A DNA stretch of 64,000 bases from Thalassia testudinum (Eukaryota > Streptophyta > Magnoliopsida > Alismatales > Hydrocharitaceae), in the NCBI GenBank assembly GCA_037157565.1, contig JAZHRO010000036.1:128658001-128722000 (forward strand), read 5' to 3'. A program made the position numbers and the translations under genes. Below, piece after piece: positions 34,505 to 44,844 of this stretch (position 1 is its first letter; each line of letters starts with the position of its first letter). The notes below the pieces were generated by a model. That model was not told the origin of the DNA and did not search any database. It was given only the letters and a program-made list of their open reading frames with translations.

Positions 34505-36175
34505 TGATGTAAACACATTTACACTACTTAAAATGTCTATTTATGCATGTTCTTAAGCATAGGATTGCATTTCATGATATAAATATTGCATAACATGCAT
34601 CATCTTGCATTTAGAGTAGTTCGAATAAAATGGAGGTTAATTGTCTCCTTTTATGTACTTGGACAGGGCAAACATTTTATCGGGGCCTCGGATCAAAGAT
34701 CCAACCTTATGGATGTGATCAGGGCGACGATTGGAGTTCAACGACTCCAAGATCGCCCTAATCAGACATTCGTAGCATCAGATAGTGATCGGGGAACCCT
34801 AGAAGATCAAGGGTCAGGATGGTGAAAATCCACACTTCAAATGACAAATCCGACCACACGGATGAATTTGGATCGACGATCGCATCCCAACGATGCAAAA
34901 ATCGAGTCAATCCGACGTCCGTGGCACCATCTACAACTTTCAGAAGATGGACGGCCAAGATGATGCCACGTGGTGCCATCTCGGTCGCCCAAAGGGTCGC
35001 ATGCAATCTCGGCAGTCTCCGCATCCGCCTTTCCCCACCGTTGGATCAAGATCCAACGGCTGCGACGTGCCCGCGCTGAAGTCAGGCGCTCGACATAAAC
35101 GCGACCCCAGCGCGTTGGTCGAGCGCTCTAACGCGAAGCGGGGACGCGCGTTCGAGCCTCGCCATGCTGAAATTGGAGCGGTGGTGCACCTCCGATCGAC
35201 CGCACGATCGCGATCCAACGGCCGCACGCGCTCAATCAAGATGACGCGCTCGCACACGCCCGCGCGTAACGCGCGATCGCACGCGGGCGGGCGCGCAATG
35301 CAGCGGGTGAAGGCGCGACTTAAGCCGTTCGATCTCGCGATCGGACGGCTGAGGATCGCTGGACGTGTGTGTACGTTGATGAAGCGGGCAGCAGAGGAGG
35401 CGCGCGTGGGCACGGAAGCTACGCCCACGTTGGGGCTTTAGTGACGGATTTATCCGTCACTAAAGACCCCTCATTTATTATTTTGAAGTTGTAATGTCCA
35501 TTTTTCCCCCACTCCTTGCAACTATAAAAGGAGACCCCCTCCATACGAAATTTTCATCCCTTCCTTCTCCTCTCTACCCCTCCAAAGGTCAAGAGAAGCT
35601 TGTCCCACACCTAGGATGCTCCTCGCGAGATAAAGTCTAAATTTTCGTTCCCCTTCGGAAGTGGATCCCGCGACGACGACGGCGTGCTGCTTCGTTCCCG
35701 TTCTTCTGCTTCGTCCTCCTTCGTCCTGCTTCGTTCTCCTTCATCCAGGCGTCATCCCATCCGGTTCGTCCTCCAAGCAATCGTCGAGGAGGATAACTTC
35801 TCTCTCCCATTCTTATTTACAGCTTTTCTAGTGTAGAATTTTCGTCCTTTATAGGGTAATTGATTTTCCGCTTTCTAGTGTAACTTTTATTTAGTTTGAT
35901 TATATAAACAGTTGAAATATTGAATGCATGTTCTCTTTCTCTCTCTCTCTCTCTCTTTTAGTCTGATAGCTCCATTGTAATTATATCGCCTTGCTTATTA
36001 AAAATCCTAAAAAAATATAATTACGAATATAGATCAACGTAGCCTCCCTGTGTTCGACCCGGAATTCATTTCGGTATAAATTTTATTTGTTGAACACGAA
36101 TGCTTCGCTCTCGAACTACAACGACAGGTTTTCCAAAACCGAACACGTTAGCGTAGCGTTCGTATACGTTCAACA
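34505..36175 (+). repeat. Element D 3' LTR
   Basis: 1671 bp, the partner of 24593-26249. TATA box at 35523-35530; palindromes at 35038-35059 and 35436-35465; CT microsatellite near 35936-35957. The ACTGC duplication follows. Confidence 0.95.
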
Positions 36176-37100
36176 ACTGCTGGATCTAGGTGCATCTATC
36201 AACTTAATTCTGACTTCTCTTTACAAGAAGTTCGGATTAGGTGAACTTCGGTCGACTTCAGTAACGCTGCAGTTAGCATACTATTCGGTCTCAAATCCGT
36301 GAGGCATTATTGAAGATGTTATTGTTAAGGTTAAGGATTTTTATTTTCCTGTAGATTTCCTTGTCCTTGACATGGATGTACCTAAAAATCTGAGGAATAC
36401 ACCCATCTTTCTAGGGCATCCGTTCCTGGCTACTGCCAAGGCCAACATTAACTGTGAAAGTGGTAGCATGGAAATTGCCTTTGGGGATCAAAGAATGAAA
36501 TTGGATATTTTTTAGGCGATTAATAAATTTGAAGATTGTGGATTTATTGAGGAACTTGAGGACGATAATATGAATATTGAGACTTGTATGATGGTTTTTG
36601 CATTTGAAAGTTCCTCCTCTGATGATGAATTGGACCCGCAACCCTCTATGGAAGACCTGCCATCTTCTAAAGAGGTTATTGATTTTGTTCACTCTCAACC
36701 TCTTTCTCTTGATGAGTCTTCATCAGCATCTTCCTTACCTTCAATCATCAACCCGCCCCAGCTTGAACTAAAACCATTGCCTTAGAATATCAAATATCGG
36801 ATTTTAGGATCACATAAGATGCTCCCTGTGATTATCAGTGCTAAATTAATAAAGGAGTAGGAGATTAAATTGATTAAGGTCCTGAAGGAACACAAGGAGC
36901 AATTGGTTGGACCATTCATGACCTTAGGGGGATCGAGCCATCTTATTGCAATCACAAAATATTTTTGGAAGATGGATCCTGCCCTTCTTGCCAGATGCAG
37001 AGGAGATTAAATCCAAATATGCGAGAAGTGGTCAAGAAGGAGATTATTAAGTGCTCGATGCAGAAATCATTTATCCAATCTCTGATAGTCCTTGGGTAAG
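36176..37100 (+). pseudogene. pol: Element C protease and pre-RT segment, between D and E
   Basis: Continues C's frame after D: LDLGASINLILTSLYKKFGLGEL.. (36181 onward), then ..DLDFY-type protease tail, CESGSMEIAFGDQRMKLDIF, an acidic Ser-rich linker, QLELKPLP and the ..SYCNH-like pre-RT region ending SPWVS at 37100. Stops near 36299, 36514, 36783 and 36858 and small deletions mark decay. The segment ends at GTAAG (37096-37100), the target duplication of E; pol resumes at 44845. Confidence 0.88.
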
Positions 37101-38849
37101 TGATGTAAACATGTTTACACTACTTAAAATGTCTATTTATGCATGTTCTTAAGCATAGGATTGCATTGCATACTATAAATATTGCATAACATGCATCATC
37201 TTGCATTTAGATTAGTTTGAATAAAATGGAGGTTAATTGTCTCATTTTATGTTTATGGACAGGGCAAACTTTTTATCGGGGCCTCGGATCGAAGATCCAA
37301 CCGTACAGATGTGATCAGGGCGACGATTGGAGTTCAACGACTCCAAGATCGCCCTAATCTGACATCTGTAGCATCAAATAGAGACCAGGGAACCCTAGAA
37401 GATCAAGGGCCAAGATGGTGTGAATCTGCACTTTAAATGACAAATTTGACCGCATGGATGGATTCGGATCGACGATCATAGCCTAACGACGCGAAAATCG
37501 ACTCAATCCGACAACCGTGGCACCATCTACATCATCCAGAAGATGGACGACCAAGATGGCACCATGTGGCACCATCTCGACCGCCCAACCGATCGCCCTC
37601 AACTTCTGAAGATGCTAGCACCCATGAATCTCCGTCCTTGGATCAAGATCCAACGGCTAAGATTGCGCTCAACTATCATGCCCATCCTTTGAGCCGCACC
37701 TAAAGAAGCTGCCTTGACCGTTGGATCATGATCCAGCAGTCCTGATCGCGTGTTCAGAAGATCAGCTGCTCTCCCATCCACGCGCGCAGCGTAGTGGATA
37801 AGGCTCTCGGTCACCTTCAGGCGTGGGTTCGAGTCTGCATGATGCTGCGAGCGGGCTTGGGCGAGCGGGCGCGATTGATCGCTCGATCGTGATCGAGCGA
37901 TCGTGTGTGCGCAATAGCGCCCACGTGCTATTGCATGCCAGCGCCTCACGTGAGATCAGACGCGGGCGGGCGTGCAGAGGAGGCGGGTGCGTAGCTGAAC
38001 GTGGAGCGTGCATTACGCACGAGCAGGCGAGCGGCCGCGTGGGTGGCACCCCACTACGCCCACGATGGGGCCTTAGCGATGGTTTTATCCATCACTAAAG
38101 ACCCCTGATTTAATGTTTTTCAAATTAAAATGACCAAATTGCCCTCACTCCTTGCAACTATAAAAGGAGACCCCCTCCACACAAAATTCTCATCCCTTCG
38201 TTCTCTTCTCTCCCTCTCCAAAGCTCAAGAGAAGTTGTCCTACACTCGGGATGCTTCTCGCGAGATAAAGTCAAATTTTCATCCCCCTTTCGGAAGCGGA
38301 TCCCACGACAATGATGACGTGCTGCCCCATTCCCGTTCTTCCCGCTTCGTCCTCCTTCATCCTGCTTCGTTCCCCGTCTTCTAGGTGTCATCTCGTCCGA
38401 CTCGTCCTCTAAGCGACTGTCGAGGAGGATATCTCTCTCTCCATTCTTTTTACTACTTTCTAGAGTAGATTTACTACTTTCTAGTGTAATCATTTTCCCG
38501 CTTTCTAGTCGTAATGTTTAGTGTAATGAACAATCATTTCGATAATGAATTCCATGTTCATTCTACATCTCTTTTTGGTTTTTGTTTGTAATATTCTCTC
38601 TCTCTCTCTCATTCTCTCTCTCTTCTATTTAGTGTAAATAGATAAATAGTTTCTAATCAATTATTCTACTTCGTGACAAATAAAACAAACGTGCAATTTT
38701 AAATCAAACGTCCGCCTCCCTGAGTTTGACCCGAGATTTTCATTCTGGTATAAATTTGATTTGTTGAACACGAGTTCTTCACTTTCAAACTACAACGACA
38801 GGATTTTCAAAACCAAACACATTAGCATAGCAACTCGTAGTGTTCAATA
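37101..38849 (+). repeat. Element E 5' LTR
   Basis: 1749 bp. A 16-bp perfect palindrome TGTAAACATGTTTACA lies at 37104-37119. TATA box at 38159-38166. The last bases read CAATA where the 3' LTR has CAACA, so the terminal CA has mutated to TA here. Confidence 0.93.
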
Positions 38850-38852
38850 TTT

Positions 38853-38870
38853 TGGCACCGTTGCCAGGGA
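38853..38870 (+). other. Element E primer binding site, tRNA-Asp-like
   Basis: TGGCACCGTTGCCAGGGA, the same site as in C with one further change. Confidence 0.85.
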
Positions 38871-38952
38871 GGCAACACTCTTTGATTTTTTTCACGTTTT
38901 CCAACTTACAAATCATTTACTTCACTTCTCTCCTTTCTTATTGTGATTGCAG

Positions 38953-40003
38953 GTACTCTTTTGAAACGAGCAAAAGCAGTAGAACGGAGCAAAGTGCTGT
39001 TGAAGGTTCTGTGAGTTATCCCCCACCTCCCACCCATTAGTTTTCATTTCATCACATAATAACACAAACATCATTCAACCTAGGTGTTCTTATAAACCCT
39101 AAGGTTAGATTGTTTGTTGTTTGACACCCACATCCGCCTCAACCTCCACATTTAAAAAGAAAAATAAAAAAAAATCTCACAGAGGTACGCAACCTTATCT
39201 GATTTTCAAACTCAATTGGTAAACCAACCTTTGGAGCCTGTACACACATCCAAACACATAATTGAGTAGAAATCAGATTAGGTAATCATTTGTGTGCCTA
39301 ACTAAGTGGTGCAGCAGGCCAATTGTTTGAGTTGATTGGGCCGCACCACTTCAATTAAAATCAACTCATCAAGTAGCTACCACTTAAGTTCAACTCTTAG
39401 GGATTTACCAGGCACTCCACATTCTTTTTAAGCTTTAAAGGAAAACATCTTCACCTGTGCTTTCAAAACCTGGTGTGCTAGCAAAACTTATTTGAAAACA
39501 CCCAAAGTTGAATCCTAAAAGCTACTAAGCAAGATTTGAATCCTAAAATTCACAGCATCAAAAATAATCTTGCTTGAAAATCACTGGTTGTGTACGCACA
39601 CACAAATCAATCAATCATTAAGGGCACAACCCAGATAAAGGGCCCATCACATTCCAAAGCACATTCAAACCTAGCCCTAAATAAAACAGAGTAGACATTG
39701 GCCTTAAGGATTCGACTCGCTCTTCAGAGCCCAGAACAAGATTATTTTCGATTAGTCTGTTTCTACTGTTCAATCTGATGTCTAGCTAGGGGAGCTGAAT
39801 CAAACAATCGCAGCTGGGGGGTACACTAGGAATTGGAGGCGCAAGCCGAAGGAAGAACCTTCTCCCCAGCCCCTCCTTCTAACTGGTTGGATTGAACAGA
39901 CAGAAGTAGATCAAATCATTTTTCTATCTCAAGATGGGTTGTGGGAGTCTGTATGTCTTTAGGCTAGCTCACTTAAGGACAGGTTTGATTACTTGTATTG
40001 CAG
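38953..40003 (+). other. Putative leader exon and intron of element E
   Basis: The acceptor-like GTGATTGCAG ends at 38952. A 58-nt exon (38953-39010) is followed by GTGAGT at 39011, and the second acceptor TTGTATTGCAG ends at 40003 (993-bp intron). The leader is homologous to C and D up to this acceptor and unrelated after it. Confidence 0.55.
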
Positions 40004-40028
40004 GGCACCCTTCTTCCTCCCATTTATC

Positions 40029-41188
40029 ATGAATCCTTCCACATATTATACGCATTCCTGCTCTTTCTCTTTTGTTTTGAATTATCCTCAACATGACGAT
40101 TATCCCGACTCATACTATAATCATCCATCAGTTAGTTGGGATAACTCGGATTGGGGATACAGTTTCGAACCTCCATGTTTAGTGTCCAACCCTGAACACT
40201 ATGATTATGATTTCTATCCTTCTCAGAGCCACATCGATTATAGATCGTCATCCTTTCATAGACAACCTAATACGATCTACAATCAAGAAGGATACACTGA
40301 TCCTTACCCATCCTCTGATTACACTGCCTTTAGGTCATCATCACCTTTTGAACAATCTGAAATGACCTATTATCAGGAAGGGTATAACGAATCTCAATTC
40401 GTTAATTCCCCTGCATTGACCCCAAACCCGCTCAACCCTGAACCAACTCATTTGGTTCAGGGTAACCAGGTTCAAGATAAGGTTCTGGCTAACTTGAGGA
40501 ATATCATACAATCCTTAGAAGTTTAGCCAATACCTTGCATTGAGAGATTGGAGCCTTTGATTGAAATGATTGATGATTTGAACAAGTATTTATTGGATTG
40601 GCTCCAGGATGTTAAGGATAAGAACCTGGGTAAGTTTCTACTTAGAAAGTTAGCGAAATTGAGGATGAGATTTGTGGTATCTTTAGTTCAGTCGTGGGAT
40701 GATTCCCAGGATGAACTCCCTTCAGGAGAGCTAATGTCAGAACCTGCTCAGGCACCTGTTGGGGGAACATGTGTTACGAGGCTGACCAGATTGAATTAGA
40801 GCAACCAATTAAGGATGATCTGATTTCTTCACCTGAGATCCCTGAGCCTGGGTATGAGGAAACGTATGTCTCCTTGGAACAGAAAGTGACAGATGATTTT
40901 GGGACATACATTAATACGGATCTTGATTTCTTTGATTCTAATAGTGAAGATTCAAGTTGCGAAGTCTCATGTGAGTTTACAGAACACGATTTCTGTGAGA
41001 CAATTGGGCCTGAGGAATCTGATAGATCATTTGATAGCCCAATAATTGAGGAAACTGATCTTATTGGGGCTCACATTACGGATCCAGAATCGCATTTTCT
41101 GGAGGATTCAATTCAATGCCCTGATTGTCAATTACACCCCATTGAGCTTATCGATGATTCTATTTCTGAGATAATTAGACCCAAGTAA
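40029..41188 (+). pseudogene. Element E ORF: Tyr/Ser/Pro-rich and acidic protein of unknown function
   Basis: I do not recognise this protein. The ATG at 40029 (MNPSTYYTHSCSF) is the first in frame after the acceptor at 40003. The N-terminal 165 codons are rich in Tyr, Ser, Pro and Asp/Asn and contain an imperfect internal repeat: SSSFHRQ..IYNQEGYTDPY and SSSPFEQ..YYQEGYNESQF. A TAG at 40524 interrupts the frame; it then continues (IERLEPLIEMIDDLNKYLLDWLQDVKDKN, a helix-like Leu-rich stretch). A frameshift near 40770 leads to a strongly acidic part (ETYVSLEQKVTDDFGTYINTDLDFFDSNSEDSSCEVS..) ending at TAA 41186-41188. The same frame stays nearly stop-free to about 41430. No zinc knuckle, protease, RT or integrase motif is present. 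It may be a Gag-like or accessory protein; function unknown. Confidence 0.65.
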
Positions 41189-43058
41189 ATTCTGATTCCG
41201 CCACATCATTCACACGGGGTGATTAATATGCAAGAGGTCCTGGAATTTGACATGCTGAATGAGGAGGATAGGAGCCGGGAAATTTTGATTTGGGAAGCAA
41301 GTTCCGGAGGAAGTAGAAGACTGAGTTGAAGGGTTCCTATTAAGCTGAAACCATCAAACCAGGACCCTTACGACATTTGTTCTGAGGATGTCGAACCCAA
41401 GCACACATTCAATGGTTATCCTTTTTAGCTTGATTTCTCTGTAACCCGACTTTTTGGTCTTAGGTTGCATCCTCATAAATCACAGGCTCGACCCTGCTTG
41501 CATACTGATTTTAGGTTTTGGGTAATTTTTATCCAGAACCTGAGATATTTTCGATTATGGGGTATGGGTCTGCACCACAATCTAGTCCACATTTGTGGAC
41601 ATTTGTTGATAGGTCAGAGGTTTCTTCTATTTATTCTTATTCTGATCTGTACTTGTGAATTCTTTATTTCTCTTCTTTGTATAGTGTTCCTAGTTGAAGG
41701 CACTAAATTTAGCACGTATACAGTTCTTTTTAGTTTCTATCTCAGAGCTGACCTGACATTCATGCAATTCAGGTGGTTTCTACTCTATTCCACTATGTTT
41801 TATGTCTTTTTAATACAATGAGGACATTCATTAGATAGGCATGGGGGGTGGATATTCATCTTTGAATTTATTCGTCAGCTCCATAGATATGTTTTATTTT
41901 CTTTTATTAAAAAAAAATGGAATTATGAAAGAGAACTTGGGTTTAAGAAAATTTTCAATCTTAGGAAATACTACATGATGATCTGAACACAAAGACCCTT
42001 CAGGTCTTTGGACTTAATCAGCCTGTGTATCCACTAAAATGTGGATTTATCTTTCGAGTCGCCAACCTGAATTCTATTTTAATTGGAGTAAATAAGTTTG
42101 GGTGATAAGTACACGACTTATCAACCCACCCTCTAATTTGAGGGAATTTTGAGTTTTAAGCATCTACACACTGTCTTGTCACTGACTCGTTGTTCGGCAA
42201 TTCTAACGAAAATTGGGTAGCTAATGAACCTTCTAGGGTGATATGGCTGGCAAGTTATCGTGGGTAACAGCCCATAGGTAGGTTGTCCAGAGCCCAGTCA
42301 CTGGACCTTTCTTTTTTTTTTGCTGCCTTTAGGTAAATCTTAGACCAGGGAAGCCACCTACTTTGAAAAAAGAGAAAAGAAAGTCAAAAAAAAGGAGAAA
42401 AGAAAAAAAGAAATAAACCACACTTCGCCGCTCGAGTATGGTTGGTAAGTTGTCGGTGGTAACAGCTCATCGATCGGTTATCCAGAACCCAGCTCAATAA
42501 ATGCACAGAAAATTCCCAAAACACGTAGGAAGAAGCGGAGAAGTAGAATAAACTGGGGAGATATACACTGGATTCACCCTTGTGTTGACCTCGTAAAAAT
42601 AAAAGTAGGGAGAAAGCTATGGTTGTAAAGATACACATTTAGGCAGAATTCTCTTTTTAAGGTCACCTAGAGACGTAGAAATCCGAAGTTCATTTTTACT
42701 ATCGGTGAACGAGTCTATCACATTCACAATAAGATGCTTAGAACTTAGGGTTCTCATCAAATCTTGGGTGAGTTGAATGGCCGTAGAAAGTCACTCTTAA
42801 GCCCTAAAACTTGAAAATCCAAAAAAATTAGAAAAGAGGAAAAAGAGAAAAAGAAATTTTTCTTTGAATAAGGCGAGGGCTTGAGGCGGTCTGCATTTTG
42901 GCTGATACTCGGGCACTGTTGTGTCTTTGAAAGTTCAGATCTTAAGTAAAAATTTTCTTAATGATTAAAATAACTCAAGCCTAAATAATCCAACCTGATT
43001 CTTTTATAAATAACATATAGTTTTTGCTAGGGACTAGCAAAATATAGGCAAGGGGGTA
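41189..43058 (+). other. Element E post-ORF region and conserved 3' noncoding block
   Basis: From about 41690 the sequence aligns with the region directly after D's pol. It contains the purine tract GCATGGGGGGTGG (about 41838-41850), the four hairpins (41991-42009, 42029-42046, 42103-42123, 42129-42144), the two ~60-bp repeat units (around 42244 and 42437) and a terminal polypurine tract AGGCAAGGGGGTA (43046-43058). The stretch 41189-41690 is unique to E and may be the decayed end of its ORF. Confidence 0.75.
41991..42144 (+). other. Conserved four-hairpin array of element E
   Basis: Same stems as in D, with loop substitutions (cttca for cctca; taattt for tgattt) while the stems stay intact. 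Confidence 0.75.
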
Positions 43059-44844
43059 TGATGTAAACATGTTTACACTACTTAAGATGTCAATTTATGC
43101 ATGTTCTTAAGCATAGGATTGCATTGCATACTATAAATTTTGCATAACATGCATCATATTGCATTTAGATTAATTTGAATAAAATGGAGGTTAATTGTCT
43201 CATTTTATGTTTATGGACAGGGCAAACTTTTTATCGGGGCCTCAGATCGAAGATCCAACCGTACAGATGTGATCAGGGCGACGATTGGAGTTCAACGACT
43301 CCAAGATCGCCCTAATCTGACATCTGTAGCATCAAATAGAGACCAGGGAACCCTAGAAGATCAAGGGACAAGATGGTGTGAATCTGCACTTTAAATGACA
43401 AATTTGACCGCATGGATGGATTCGGATCGACGATCGCAGCCTAATGACACGAAAATCAATTCAATTCGACAACCGTGGCACCATCTACATCATCCAGAAG
43501 ATGGACGGCCAAGATGGCATCACGTGGTACCATCTCGATCGCCCAACTGGTCGCCCTCAACTTCTGAAGATGCTGGCACCCACAAATCTCCGCCGTTGGA
43601 TCAAGATCCAACGGCTGAGATTGCGCTCAACCGACATGCCCATCCTCTGAGCCGTACCTGAAGAAGTTGCCTTGACCGTTGGATCCTGATCGTGTGTTCA
43701 GAAGATCGGCTGCTCACCCATCCACGTGCACAGTGCAGTGGATAAGGCGCTCGGTCGCCTTCAGGCGCGAGTTCGAGTCTGCATGATGCTGCGAGCGGGC
43801 GCGATTGACTGCTTGATCGTGATCGAGCGGTCGTGCGTACGCAATAGCGCCCACGCGCTATCGCACGCCCGCGCCTCACCCGAGATCAGACGCGGGCGGG
43901 CACGTAGAGGAAGCGGGTGGAGAGGCGACTTAAGCTATCCGATCTCATAATCGGACGATTGAGATTAGCTGAATGTGGAGGGCGCGTTACGTGCAAGCAG
44001 GCGAGCGACTGCGCGGGCGGCGCCCCACTACACCCACGATGGGGCTTTAGCAACGGTTTTATCCATCATTAAAGACCCCTGATTTAATGTTTTTCAAATT
44101 AAAATGACCAAATTGCCCTCACTCCTTTCAACTATAAAAGGAGACCCCCTCCACACGAAATTCTCATCCCTTCTCCTCTCTCCCTCTCCAAAGCTCAAGA
44201 GAAGCTTGTCCCACACCTGGGATGCTTCTCACGAGATAAAGTCAAATTTTCATCCCCCTTTCGGAAGCGGATCCCGTGATGACGACGACGTGCTGCCCCG
44301 TTCCCGTTCTTCCTGCTTCGTCCTCCTTTGTCCCGCTCTGTTCCCCGTCTTCCAGGCATCTCCCATCCTGCTCGTCCTCCAAGCGACTGTCGAGGAGGAT
44401 ATTTCTCTCCCCATTCTTTTTACTGCTTTCTAGTGTAGATTTACTACTTTCTAGAGTAGATTTACTGCTTTCTAGTGTAATAATTTTCCCGCTTTCTAGT
44501 CGTAATGTTTAGTGTAATGAACAATCCTTTCGATAATGAATTCCATGTTCATTCTACATCTCTTTTTGGTTTTTGTGTGTAATATTCTCTCTCTCTCTCT
44601 CATTCTCTCTCTCTCTCTTCTATTTAGTGTGAATAGATAAATAGTTTCTAATCAATTATTCTACTTCGTGACAAATAAAACAAATGCATATTCTTAAATC
44701 AAACGTCCGCCTCCCTGAGTTTGACCCGGGATTTCCATTCCGGTATAAATTTCATTTGTTGAACACGAGTTCTTCACTTTCAAACTACAACGACAGGTTT
44801 TTCAAAACCAAACACGTTAGCGTAGCAACTCGTAGTGTTCAACA
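43059..44844 (+). repeat. Element E 3' LTR
   Basis: 1786 bp, the partner of 37101-38849. CCGTTGGATC palindrome at 43593-43614; TATA box at 44133-44140; CT microsatellites at about 44586-44618. GTAAG duplication follows. Confidence 0.95.

Larger units (their letters stand above)
24593..36175 (+). mobile_element. Element D: Athila-type Ty3/gypsy retrotransposon, youngest autonomous-like copy
   Basis: LTRs at 24593-26249 (1657 bp) and 34505-36175 (1671 bp) are flanked by a perfect ACTGC duplication (24588-24592 and 36176-36180). About 6 of the first ~230 LTR bases differ, so insertion was relatively recent. Inside are a primer site, leader, gag with stops and a frameshift, one long frame from protease to integrase, a 1.36 kb noncoding block and a polypurine tract next to the 3' LTR. 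D sits exactly in front of the protease DLGAS motif of C. Confidence 0.95.
37101..44844 (+). mobile_element. Element E: non-autonomous Athila-related LTR element carrying an unrelated ORF
   Basis: LTRs 37101-38849 and 43059-44844 start TGATGTAAACATG, are flanked by a perfect GTAAG duplication (37096-37100 and 44845-44849) and differ at about 6 of the first ~230 bases. The internal 4.2 kb has the same primer site, leader layout and 3' noncoding block as C and D, but no gag, protease, RT or integrase anywhere. Instead, an ORF of unknown function starts 26 bases after the leader splice acceptor. The element must have moved with enzymes supplied in trans, most plausibly by a C/D-type relative; that is inference from shared cis sequences. 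Confidence 0.92.

Noticed and set aside
41465..41821. A hydrophobic 119-codon frame at the end of element E that could suggest an env-like transmembrane tail
   Set aside because: Its last ~130 bp align with noncoding sequence after D's pol, and T-rich DNA gives hydrophobic frames by chance, so I do not claim an envelope-like protein.
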